NCBI GenBank assembly: GCA_964623395.1
Contig: CAZUSI010000057.1
Coordinates: 1-9,821 of the forward strand
DNA: 9,821 nucleotides
Origin: JBDRZD01 sp964623395
Lineage (GTDB): Bacteria; Hydrothermota; Hydrothermia; Hydrothermales; Hydrothermaceae
Direction: 5' to 3'
Positions within the stretch are counted from its first letter, which is position 1, and every line of letters starts with the position of its first letter. The translations under genes and the position numbers were made by a program. Below the pieces are notes generated by a model. It did not search any database and was not told the DNA's origin. It saw only the letters and a list, made by a program, of their open reading frames with translations. Shown here piece by piece: positions 1 through 6,810 of the stretch.

Positions 1-29
1 TTATAATTAAATTTGAATTAAAGGGTCAA
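1..29 (-). promoter_or_regulatory. Possible divergent promoter for a gene left of the window (partial)
   Basis: Read on the - strand, TTGACC (plus positions 29-24) is followed after 18 bp by TATAA at plus 5-1, where the window ends and the sixth -10 base is lost. Its -35 lies inside the spacer of the rightward promoter, and the rightward -35 lies inside its spacer. It would serve a leftward gene that is not visible here. In DNA this AT-rich a chance match is possible, but the same arrangement recurs at the other end of the window. Confidence 0.4.
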
Positions 30-42
30 TTTAAATTATAAT
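13..42 (+). promoter_or_regulatory. Predicted sigma-70-type promoter for the nine-gene operon
   Basis: A -35-like TTGAAT at 13-18 and a perfect TATAAT at 37-42 are separated by 18 bp. The expected start of transcription, about 7 nt after the -10 box, is 49-50, which is the GTG start codon of the first gene. No Shine-Dalgarno sequence precedes that codon, so a leaderless mRNA is a fair inference. A second TATAAT at 2-7 could be the -10 box of another promoter whose -35 lies outside the window. Function is predicted from sequence only. Confidence 0.6.
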
Positions 43-49
43 TAAATTT

Positions 50-982
50 GTGAAAGAAAGAGTTGAAAAAATTAAAGAAGGGGATGAAAGGGAAATAGCA
101 AAATGTATTTCATTAATTGAAAAAAATAGTGGGGATTCATATTCAATTTTAAAGGAAATTTTTCCATATACAGGTAATGCAATAAGAATAGGAATAACAG
201 GACCACCTGGTGCAGGTAAATCAACAATAATTGATAAATTAACAATTCTTTTAATTAATAAAGGCAAAAGTGTTGGAATAATAGCACTTGATCCAATTTC
301 TCCATTTTCAGGAGGAGCACTTCTTGGTGATAGAGTAAGAATGTCTGATTTGAATCTTGAAAATAAAGTATTTATAAGAAGTATGGCCTTAAGGGAAGGT
401 AAAGGAGTTTCAAGGTTTGCACTTGATGCTGCTGATATACTTGATGCTTCTGGAAAAGATTATGTTATAATAGAAACTGTTGGAATAGGACAATCGGAAA
501 TAGAAATTGCATATTTTACAGATTGCACAATCTTGGTTCTTTCTCCTGAATCAGGAAATGGAATTCAAGCCATGAAGGCAGGTATTCTTGAAGCAAGTGA
601 TATAATTGTTATCAATAAATCTGATAGACCTGGTGCAGAAGAACTTAAAAAGGATATAATTCTTGCTTTTAATTTATCAGGAAAGGAAATTGATGTTATT
701 TTAACAAATGGATTGAAAGGTGAAGGAATTGATAATTTAATGGAAAAAATTGAAAATTTTATTGAAAAAGAAAAAATTGAAAATAGATTTTTTAAAAGAA
801 GAAAAAAAGTGATTAAGGAAAGAATTAAAAAAATTGTTTTTTCTAAAATAGAAGAAAAAATAGAAGAAAAAATAGATAAGGATTTTATTCTTGAAAAAAT
901 TGTTGAAGATATTTATAATTTAAAATATTCAATGCATGAAGCAGCAGATGAAATAATTAAAAATTTTTTAATTGGGAGGTAA
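50..982 (+). CDS. meaB: MeaB/ArgK-type GTPase, chaperone of the B12-dependent acyl-CoA mutase
   Basis: This 310-aa P-loop GTPase belongs to the MeaB/ArgK/MMAA family, cytosolic G proteins that gate cobalamin loading onto methylmalonyl- and isobutyryl-CoA mutases and protect them from inactivation. Visible motifs are Walker A GPPGAGKST (51-59), the family block from Asp81 through GGALLGDRVRM (88-98), ETVGIGQSE (142-150) in the switch II region, and the guanine-specificity motif NKSD (189-192). The C-terminal part (about 230-310) is helical and very Lys/Glu-rich, with a repeated KIEE pattern near 266-275, where family members carry their dimerisation arm. Length is normal for the family. The start is GTG at 50; the N-terminus from there aligns with the family's usual helical start and no in-frame ATG competes. 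No Shine-Dalgarno is present. The mutase gene follows after 2 nt and its ribosome binding site lies in the last codons here, which supports a shared function. Confidence 0.93.
   Translation: MKERVEKIKEGDEREIAKCISLIEKNSGDSYSILKEIFPYTGNAIRIGITGPPGAGKSTIIDKLTILLINKGKSVGIIALDPISPFSGGALLGDRVRMSDLNLENKVFIRSMALREGKGVSRFALDAADILDASGKDYVIIETVGIGQSEIEIAYFTDCTILVLSPESGNGIQAMKAGILEASDIIVINKSDRPGAEELKKDIILAFNLSGKEIDVILTNGLKGEGIDNLMEKIENFIEKEKIENRFFKRRKKVIKERIKKIVFSKIEEKIEEKIDKDFILEKIVEDIYNLKYSMHEAADEIIKNFLIGR
974..979 (+). promoter_or_regulatory. Ribosome binding site of the mutase large subunit
   Basis: GGGAGG lies 5 nt before the ATG at 985 and inside the last codons of the GTPase gene. This fixes the mutase start and suggests translational coupling. 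Confidence 0.8.
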
Positions 983-984
983 AA

Positions 985-2688
985 ATGAAGGAGGAAATTA
1001 AAAAAGAGAGTTGTAGACAAGATTTTTATTCTTTCTTTGAAACAAAAAAAGAAACCCTTTTAGAAGACCTTGAAGAAAGAATAAAAAGGCTTTCTCAAAA
1101 AAATTCAAAATTCCCAGGAAGCATAATTCCATCTGAAAAAGCATATTATACACAAGAAGATATTAAAAATTTAGATTATGAAAAAGATCTTGGAGAACCA
1201 GGTAAACCTCCATTTACAAGAGGAGTTTATGAAACAATGTATAGGGGGAAACTCTGGACAATGAGAATGTTTTCAGGATTTGGAACTGCAAAACAAACAA
1301 ATGAGAGATTTAAATTTCTTTTAGAACATGGACAAACAGGTCTTTCAATTGCCTTTGATATGCCCACATTAATGGGATATGATTCAGACCATCCAAGAGC
1401 AAGGGGAGAAGTAGGAAAAGAAGGAGTTGCAGTATGTACATTATCTAATATGGAAACACTCTTTAAGGATATTCCACTTGATAAGGTTTCAACATCAATG
1501 ACAATAAATCCAACTGCCTTTATATTACTTGCCTTTTATGTTGCTGTTGCAGAAAAACAGGGTGTTCCTTTATATAAATTAAGGGGAACAATACAAAATG
1601 ATATATTAAAGGAATACATTGCACAGAAGGAATTTATATTTCCACCTGAACCATCAATTAAAATTATAATTGATACTGTTGAATTTTGTTCAAAATATAT
1701 TCCAAAATGGCATCCAATTTCAATAAGTGGGTATCATATAAGGGAGGCAGGTGCAACAAGTGTTCAGGAACTTGCTTTTACATTAATGGATGGCTTTACT
1801 TATGTAAAATATGCAATAGAAAGGGGATTAAATGTTGATGATTTTGCACCACAACTTTCCTTTTTCTTTAATTCTCATATGAATTTTTTTGAAGAAATAG
1901 CAAAATTCAGGGCTGCAAGAAGAATATGGGCAAGATGGATGAAAGAAAAATTTGGAGCAAAAAAAGAGGAATCAATGAGGTTAAAATTTCATACGCAAAC
2001 AGCAGGATGCTCATTGACTGCTCAACAACCTGAAAATAATATAATAAGAACAACAATTGAGGCATTAGCAGCAATTCTCGGTGGAACACAAAGCCTCCAT
2101 ACAAATTCAATGGATGAAGCATATGCATTACCTACAGAGAAAGCAGTAAAAATTGCTTTAAGAACACAACAGATAATTGCTTATGAAACTGATATACCGG
2201 ATGTAATTGATCCACTTGCTGGTTCTTATTTTATTGAATATTTGACAAATAAGATGGAAGAAGAGGCTGAAAAGATATTTAAGAAGATAGAGGAAATGGG
2301 AGGAATGGTTGAAGCAATTAAAAAGGGATGGCCACAAAGGGAAATTTCAAGGTCAGCATATGAATTTCAAAAGGCAGTTGAGGAAAAAAACTATATTGTT
2401 GTTGGAGTAAATGAATTTGTAGAAGATGAGGAAACAAAGATTGAAATTTTAAAGATACTTCCTGAAATTGAAGAAGAACAAATAAGGGAAGTAAAGGAAT
2501 TTAAACAGAATAGGGATAATATTGTTGTAAGAAATAGATTGGAAGAATTAAGAAAAGCAGCAGAAAGAAATGAAAATTTAATGCCTTATACAATTGAAGC
2601 AGTAAAATCACGAGTTACCCTTGGAGAAATAATTGAGGAACTTAAAAAAGTTTATGGAACTTGGCAAGAACCACCAAATTTATATTAA
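985..2688 (+). CDS. icmA: B12-dependent acyl-CoA mutase large (catalytic) subunit, methylmalonyl-CoA mutase family, isobutyryl-CoA mutase type
   Basis: This 567-aa protein is the TIM-barrel catalytic subunit of a two-subunit adenosylcobalamin mutase, lacking the C-terminal B12 domain, which the next gene encodes. Family blocks are TRGVYETMYRGKLWTMRMF (78-96), TIQNDILKEY (202-211), SISGYH (246-251, His251 matching catalytic His244 of Propionibacterium mutase) and GGTQSLHTNSMDEA (366-379). Aligning to the P. shermanii enzyme by memory gives a constant offset of 7. Tyr89, which marks methylmalonyl-CoA mutase, is Phe96, and Arg207, which binds the substrate carboxylate, is Gln214. Phe/Gln at these sites is the published signature of isobutyryl-CoA mutase, which interconverts isobutyryl-CoA and n-butyryl-CoA. 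The 567 + 134 aa sizes also fit Streptomyces IcmA/IcmB (about 566 + 136). Gln290 replaces an Arg (Arg283) that lines the CoA site in the model enzyme. Automated annotation will probably say methylmalonyl-CoA mutase; another acyl-CoA mutase of this pocket type remains possible. Confidence 0.9.
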   Translation: MKEEIKKESCRQDFYSFFETKKETLLEDLEERIKRLSQKNSKFPGSIIPSEKAYYTQEDIKNLDYEKDLGEPGKPPFTRGVYETMYRGKLWTMRMFSGFGTAKQTNERFKFLLEHGQTGLSIAFDMPTLMGYDSDHPRARGEVGKEGVAVCTLSNMETLFKDIPLDKVSTSMTINPTAFILLAFYVAVAEKQGVPLYKLRGTIQNDILKEYIAQKEFIFPPEPSIKIIIDTVEFCSKYIPKWHPISISGYHIREAGATSVQELAFTLMDGFTYVKYAIERGLNVDDFAPQLSFFFNSHMNFFEEIAKFRAARRIWARWMKEKFGAKKEESMRLKFHTQTAGCSLTAQQPENNIIRTTIEALAAILGGTQSLHTNSMDEAYALPTEKAVKIALRTQQIIAYETDIPDVIDPLAGSYFIEYLTNKMEEEAEKIFKKIEEMGGMVEAIKKGWPQREISRSAYEFQKAVEEKNYIVVGVNEFVEDEETKIEILKILPEIEEEQIREVKEFKQNRDNIVVRNRLEELRKAAERNENLMPYTIEAVKSRVTLGEIIEELKKVYGTWQEPPNLY

Positions 2689-2691
2689 AAA

Positions 2692-3096
2692 ATGAAGGAA
2701 AAAATAAGGGTATTGATTGCAAAAGTTGGGCTTGATGGTCATGATAGAGGAGCAAAAGTAGTAGCATCTGCATTAAGAGATGCAGGATTTGAAGTTATAT
2801 ATTCAGGACTTCATCAAACACCGGAAGCAATTGTTAGAATTGCAATTCAAGAAGATGTAGATGTTATTGGAATAAGCATACTTTCAGGAGCACACATGGT
2901 GGTATTTCCTGAGGTCTTAAAACTTATGAAAGAAAAAGGACTTCACAATGTTCTTTTAACAGGAGGAGGAATAATACCAGAAGATGATGCTCAAAAACTT
3001 TATGAAATGGGAGTTGGAAAATTATTTGGACCTGGAACATCTTTGAAAGAAATAATTGAATATATAAAGGAGGAAGTTAAAAAGAGAAAAAAATAA
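2692..3096 (+). CDS. icmB: Acyl-CoA mutase small subunit, cobalamin-binding domain
   Basis: This 134-aa protein is a Rossmann-like B12-binding domain that carries cobalamin to the large subunit. It has the base-off/His-on signature DGHDRG (15-20: Asp15-x-His17-x-x-Gly20), with His17 the lower axial cobalt ligand and Lys11 at the spacing of the Lys that hydrogen-bonds the Asp in known mutases. The second and third B12 motifs are SILSGAH (62-68) and TGGGIIP (90-96). Length matches stand-alone mutase B subunits. The ATG is 3 nt after the large-subunit stop and has no Shine-Dalgarno, so translation probably depends on ribosomes finishing the upstream gene, which would help equal production of the two subunits. 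It would pair with the upstream catalytic subunit in the cytosol. Confidence 0.93.
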   Translation: MKEKIRVLIAKVGLDGHDRGAKVVASALRDAGFEVIYSGLHQTPEAIVRIAIQEDVDVIGISILSGAHMVVFPEVLKLMKEKGLHNVLLTGGGIIPEDDAQKLYEMGVGKLFGPGTSLKEIIEYIKEEVKKRKK

Positions 3097-3101
3097 TTTT
3101 T

Positions 3102-3106
3102 GGGGG
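3102..3106 (+). promoter_or_regulatory. Ribosome binding site of the EF-G-like gene
   Basis: GGGGG lies 4 nt before the ATG at 3111, within the 14-nt gap after the B12-subunit gene. This is the widest gap in the operon. I see no terminator or separate promoter in it. Confidence 0.6.
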
Positions 3107-3110
3107 TAAA

Positions 3111-5111
3111 ATGAGAGTTTTTTTATTAACAGGGCATGGAGGATGTGGTAAAACACAACTTGCAGAAGCAATGCTTTATAAGGCAAAGGTAACACCAAAG
3201 CTTTTAAAACCTTCTGACGGAAACTCTATTCTTGATTATGACCCTGAGGAAATTGAAAGAAAAATATCAATAAATCTTTCCTGCGCTCATTTTAAATACA
3301 AAAATGAAGAATTTGAATTGATAGATACACCAGGATTTTTGGACTTTCAAGGGGAATTCATAGCAGGGTTAAATGCAACTGATGGGGTAATTCTTGTCAT
3401 TGATTCAACTTCTGGAATACAGGTTGGAACTGAAATATTTGGTCAAATGGTTTTTGAGAGAAAAATACCATGCATTGTATTTTTAAGTAAAATGAAAGCA
3501 GAAAATTCTGAACCTGATGGTATAATTGAAAAATTAAAGGAAACATTTGAAGGGGTTTCCTTTTTCCCTCTTGTATTTCCAAAAGGGAAAGGATTAAATT
3601 TTGAAGGAATTGTAGATATATTTGATGAAAAATTAGAGGGAGAAGCAAAAAAACTTAAAGAAAAATATATTGAATCAATTATAGAACTTTCTGAAGAACT
3701 TGTAACAAGATACTTAGAAGGTGAAGAAATAAAAACGGAAGAATTAAAGGAAGTTCTTAAAATAGGAGTTAAAAGGGGAGAAATTGTTCCAGTTCTATAT
3801 GGTGATTCAATTGAAGGAATAGGGATTGAAAAACTTTTAGACGCAATAATAGAATATTTCCCATCTCCTTTTGAAAGAAAATATGAAGTAAGTACACCTG
3901 AAGGAGAAAAAATGGAAATTTCTCCTCGTGAAGATGGTGATTTAATCGCCTTTGTATTTAAAACCCTTACAGAACCCCATCTTGGTGAAATATATTATAT
4001 AAGGGTATTTAATGGAGAAATTCTTCCAGGAAAAGAAGTTTTAAATGTAAATTCAGGCGCAAAGGAAAAAATAAACCAAATATTTAAGATAATGGGTAAA
4101 GAAAGAAAAGAAGTTGAGAAATTAAGAGCAGGTGAGATTGGAGCAGTTTTAAAATTAAAAAATACAAAAACATCTGATACCTTATGCAAAATTGATAGAC
4201 CTTTAAAATTTAAACCAATTGAATTTCCAAATCCATCAATTTCAATTGCAGTTGTCCCAGTAAGCAAACAGGATGAAGAAAAAATTATGGAAGCATTTTC
4301 AAAAATCTCATTTGAAGATCCCACATTTAAATTTTATTATGACCCTGAACTTAAACAGAGAATAATAGAGGGGCTTGGGGGGATACATCTTGATGTTATA
4401 ATATCAAAAATTAAAAGAAAATTTGGTGTAAATGTAAAAACTGAAAGACCTAAAATTCCTTATAGAGAAACAATAAGGAAAAAGGCAGAAGCAATGGGTA
4501 AATATGTAAAGCAAAGTGGAGGAAGAGGACAATATGGTATATGCTTTATAAGGATAGAACCAAAGAAAAGGGGGGAAGGATATGAATTTGTAAATGATAT
4601 ATTTGGTGGTGCAATACCTTCTAACTTTATTCCAGCAGTTGAAACGGGAATTAAAAAGGCAATGCAATCAGGAGTTCTTGCAGGTTATCCTGTTGTTGAT
4701 GTTAAGGTTACCCTTTACGATGGGAAATACCATCCTGTTGATTCATCAAACATTGCTTTTGAAATTGCAGGAAGCATGGCATTTAGAGAAGCACAGCAAA
4801 ATGCAGAGCCGTATCTACTTGAACCAATTTATGAAGTTGAAGTTATAACACCGGAGGAATACATGGGAGATATAATTGGTGATTTAAATTCAAGAAGAGG
4901 TAAAATACTCGGTATGGAAGGATTTGGGAAAAAACAAAAAATAAAGGCACTTGTTCCACTTGCAGAAATGTATAGATATGCAGATAGTTTAAAGAGTATA
5001 ACAAAGGGAAGGGGTATATTTAGAATGAAATTTTCCCATTATGAGGAAGTTCCTCCTGAAATTTCTGCAAGAATTATAAATGAAGCAAAAAAAGAAAAGG
5101 GGGAGACTTGA
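3111..5111 (+). CDS. Elongation factor G-like GTPase (EF-G2/FusA paralog) with degenerate G motifs
   Basis: This 666-aa protein has the EF-G domain order: G domain (about 1-255), domain II (275-355), III (370-440), IV (445-565) and V (570-655). The P-loop is intact, GHGGCGKT (8-15). G3 reads DTPGFLDF (72-79), so Phe76 stands where canonical EF-G has the catalytic His. G4 reads SKMK (126-129) instead of NKMD, losing the Asp that selects guanine. Switch I has KISI (51-54) where EF-G has GITI, typical of EF-G2 proteins. Domain IV looks fully functional: QSGGRGQYG (468-476) and HPVDSSNIAFEIAGSMAF (541-558), with His541 at the tip position that enters the ribosomal A site. It is about 30 residues shorter than housekeeping EF-G. 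Likely a ribosome-associated paralog with altered nucleotide handling; its role is unknown. It ends in a 4-nt TTGA overlap with the next gene. Confidence 0.88.
   Translation: MRVFLLTGHGGCGKTQLAEAMLYKAKVTPKLLKPSDGNSILDYDPEEIERKISINLSCAHFKYKNEEFELIDTPGFLDFQGEFIAGLNATDGVILVIDSTSGIQVGTEIFGQMVFERKIPCIVFLSKMKAENSEPDGIIEKLKETFEGVSFFPLVFPKGKGLNFEGIVDIFDEKLEGEAKKLKEKYIESIIELSEELVTRYLEGEEIKTEELKEVLKIGVKRGEIVPVLYGDSIEGIGIEKLLDAIIEYFPSPFERKYEVSTPEGEKMEISPREDGDLIAFVFKTLTEPHLGEIYYIRVFNGEILPGKEVLNVNSGAKEKINQIFKIMGKERKEVEKLRAGEIGAVLKLKNTKTSDTLCKIDRPLKFKPIEFPNPSISIAVVPVSKQDEEKIMEAFSKISFEDPTFKFYYDPELKQRIIEGLGGIHLDVIISKIKRKFGVNVKTERPKIPYRETIRKKAEAMGKYVKQSGGRGQYGICFIRIEPKKRGEGYEFVNDIFGGAIPSNFIPAVETGIKKAMQSGVLAGYPVVDVKVTLYDGKYHPVDSSNIAFEIAGSMAFREAQQNAEPYLLEPIYEVEVITPEEYMGDIIGDLNSRRGKILGMEGFGKKQKIKALVPLAEMYRYADSLKSITKGRGIFRMKFSHYEEVPPEISARIINEAKKEKGET
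5098..5105 (+). promoter_or_regulatory. Ribosome binding site supporting a TTG start
   Basis: AGGGGGAG lies just before TTG at 5108. This purine run supports TTG as the real start of the FN3/DUF6754-like gene, overlapping the EF-G-like stop codon. The next in-frame ATG would remove the membrane-targeting N-terminus. Confidence 0.6.
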
Positions 5112-6190
5112 AACTTTTGATATATTTTTTATTTTTATTGAACTTTAAGGTTTATGATACTCCATATGATGCAGGTGGAGAAATAACAATAGAATGGGAA
5201 TGGCCTGAGGAAATAAAGGATAAAAGGGCTGATTCAGTTATAATATGGAGAAAAAAAGAGGGAGAAGAATTTGAAAAAATTAAAAAACTTATAACAATTC
5301 AAAATTCCTACAAGGATTCAGGATTAAAAAACAATGAAAAATATTTTTATAAAATAACAATTTATTACAAGGATAAAGTTTTTGAATCTGAAAAAAATCT
5401 TTTTGCAATTCCAAAGGCACAGTATTTTCATCTTGGAAGATTAAACATAATGATAGGTGTTTTCCTATTTGTTGGATTTATAACATTTTTTATTTCAAGA
5501 GCAAAAAGAGGAATAAGTTTATTTTTAAGAAAAATACCAGGGCTTGATGCTGTTGAAGAAGCAGTTGGAAGAGCAACTGAAATGGGAAGACCAATTCTTT
5601 ATATACCAGGACTTTCAACAATTTCAGATGTTGCAACAATTGCTTCTTTAAATATACTTTCACAGGTTGTTAAAAAGGCAGCATCCTATGAAACATCAAT
5701 AATTGTTCCAAATAGAGATCCTGTTGTATATTTAATTGCAAGGGAAGTTGTTAAAGAAGCTCTTTCTCTTGCAGGAAGACCAGATTTATTTGACCCGGAT
5801 TCTGTTTATTATGTAACGGATTCACAGTTTGGATATGCATCTGCTGTTTGTGGAATAATGGTAAGGGAAAAACCTGCAACAAATTTTTTCCTTGGAATGT
5901 TCTGGGCTGAATCTTTAATACTTGCTGAAACAGGAGCAACAACAGGGGCAATTCAAATTGCAGGAACTGATGCAGTAACACAACTTCCATTTTTTATAAC
6001 AGCATGTGATTATACATTGATAGGTGAAGAATTATATGCAGCATCTGCATACCTTTCAAGAGAACCAATTTTAGTTTCAACAATAAGGGCACAAGATATG
6101 ATGAAGGCAATAATATGGATAATAATATTTTTTAGTGGAATTTTTGGAATATTTGGTAAAATGCCCTTCAATTTTATATTTGGAGGTTAA
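5108..6190 (+). CDS. Membrane protein: signal segment, one fibronectin III-like domain and a DUF6754-like domain
   Basis: This is a 360-aa protein. A short hydrophobic N-terminus (2-12) is followed by a domain (about 15-100) with fibronectin-III features: beta-rich, ITIEWEWP near 26-33, VIIWRKK (44-50), and a KYFYKITIYYKD segment (78-89) like the FN3 F/G strands. A transmembrane helix at about 112-130 ends in RAKRG, so the following 200 residues should be cytosolic. They include IPGLDAVEEAVGRATEMGRP (143-162) and PNRDPVVYLIAREV (201-214). A second helix spans 334-350. The long domain resembles what I recall as DUF6754; no activity is known to me and I see no catalytic signature. The start is TTG at 5108, overlapping the upstream stop by 4 nt. 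The next gene starts 1 nt after the stop. By context it is the first member of a four-gene membrane cassette. Confidence 0.8.
   Translation: MKLLIYFLFLLNFKVYDTPYDAGGEITIEWEWPEEIKDKRADSVIIWRKKEGEEFEKIKKLITIQNSYKDSGLKNNEKYFYKITIYYKDKVFESEKNLFAIPKAQYFHLGRLNIMIGVFLFVGFITFFISRAKRGISLFLRKIPGLDAVEEAVGRATEMGRPILYIPGLSTISDVATIASLNILSQVVKKAASYETSIIVPNRDPVVYLIAREVVKEALSLAGRPDLFDPDSVYYVTDSQFGYASAVCGIMVREKPATNFFLGMFWAESLILAETGATTGAIQIAGTDAVTQLPFFITACDYTLIGEELYAASAYLSREPILVSTIRAQDMMKAIIWIIIFFSGIFGIFGKMPFNFIFGG
6182..6186 (+). promoter_or_regulatory. Ribosome binding site fixing the start at 6192
   Basis: GGAGG lies 5 nt before ATG 6192 and in the last codons of the preceding gene. It rejects an in-frame ATG at 6135, which would add 19 residues and overlap the previous gene by 56 nt. 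Confidence 0.8.
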
Positions 6191-6191
6191 A

Positions 6192-6809
6192 ATGTTACAA
6201 AAACAGATTCCAATGTTTATATGTTTTTTGATGGGCGTTTTACTCTTTTTCCAATTTTATATACCAACTTCATGGTCACAAAATTTTTATAATACAATTT
6301 TGAGATGGGTCTTAGGAATTTCTTCATTTGCAATTGTTCTTGGAACAGCAAGCCTTATAAGACACCATTTAAGAAAAATAAGGAAAAAGGAAGATTTACC
6401 TTATTCAATAACATTAATTTTTTCACTACTTGCAACTGCTTTAATAGGATTTATTGGTGGGATAAAAAGTGGAACCCTTTTTGATAAAATTTTCAATTAT
6501 ATTCAGATACCATTACAGGCATCAATGTTTGCAATACTTGCCTTTTATATGGCATCTGCTGCTTATAGGGCATTCAGGGCAAGAAATGTGGAAGCAACAC
6601 TTTTACTTTTATCAGCATTTATTGTTATGATAGGAGTTATAGGGATTGGAGATTTAATTCATCCATTTGTCCCATCTTTTGCTCAATGGATACTTGATGT
6701 TCCAAATCTTGCTGCAAAAAGAGGAATAGCAATTGGTGTTGGACTTGGAATAATTGCAACTTCAATTAAAATAATACTTGGAATTGAAAGAAATTGGCTT
6801 GGGAGGTAA
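6192..6809 (+). CDS. Polytopic membrane protein, about six transmembrane helices, unknown function
   Basis: This 205-aa protein has hydrophobic segments at about 7-25, 37-55, 71-91, 108-126, 134-155 and 177-196. Basic loops at 57-66 (RHHLRKIRKK) and 125-131 predict that those loops face the cytosol, so both termini are also likely inside. I recognise no family and see no charged residues inside the helices that would suggest a transporter or catalytic site, apart from Asp154 near the end of helix 5. The start is the ATG at 6192, chosen for its ribosome binding site and 1-nt spacing from the upstream stop. The C-terminus ends IERNWLGR; the third gene downstream-encoded membrane protein ends in a similar WLG tail. 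Its position between two other membrane proteins, with 1-nt gaps on both sides, argues for a subunit of the same complex. Confidence 0.82.
   Translation: MLQKQIPMFICFLMGVLLFFQFYIPTSWSQNFYNTILRWVLGISSFAIVLGTASLIRHHLRKIRKKEDLPYSITLIFSLLATALIGFIGGIKSGTLFDKIFNYIQIPLQASMFAILAFYMASAAYRAFRARNVEATLLLLSAFIVMIGVIGIGDLIHPFVPSFAQWILDVPNLAAKRGIAIGVGLGIIATSIKIILGIERNWLGR
6801..6806 (+). promoter_or_regulatory. Ribosome binding site fixing the start at 6811
   Basis: GGGAGG lies 4 nt before ATG 6811. It rejects the upstream in-frame ATG at 6778, which would add 11 non-hydrophobic residues and overlap the previous gene. Confidence 0.8.
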
Positions 6810-6810
6810 T

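Larger units (their letters stand above)
1..50. repeat. 15-bp direct repeat flanking the promoter (1-15 and 36-50)
   Basis: The 15-mer TTATAATTAAATTTG occurs at 1-15 and again, identical, at 36-50, a period of 35 bp. The left copy contributes the first bases of the -35 box. The right copy contains the -10 box and ends on the G of the GTG start codon. It could be a regulator-binding repeat or a duplication of the -10 region. It is AT-only apart from the last base, so low complexity must be considered. Confidence 0.55.

Noticed and set aside
31..267. Antisense open frame opposite the start of the MeaB gene
   Set aside because: It is opposite a well-conserved GTPase frame, has no recognisable domain and no ribosome binding site, and is typical of AT-rich antisense shadow frames.
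815..885. Tandem A-rich repeats in the MeaB gene as a functional DNA repeat
   Set aside because: The repeats follow Lys/Glu/Ile codons of a helical segment in frame and are explained by protein composition.
985..2688. Simple call of methylmalonyl-CoA mutase for the large subunit
   Set aside because: The family is right but the pocket residues Phe96 and Gln214 argue against methylmalonyl-CoA as substrate, so I kept the family name and changed the specificity.
4594..4848. Second + strand open frame inside the EF-G-like gene
   Set aside because: It lies in another frame across conserved domain IV and has no ribosome binding site or recognisable domain.
6135..6191. Upstream in-frame ATG at 6135 as the start of the six-helix membrane protein
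   Set aside because: It has no ribosome binding site and overlaps the preceding gene by 56 nt, while ATG 6192 has GGAGG at ideal distance and 1-nt spacing.
6778..6810. Upstream in-frame ATG at 6778 as the start of the bitopic protein
   Set aside because: It adds 11 residues from the upstream gene's coding region; ATG 6811 has GGGAGG and follows the previous stop by 1 nt.
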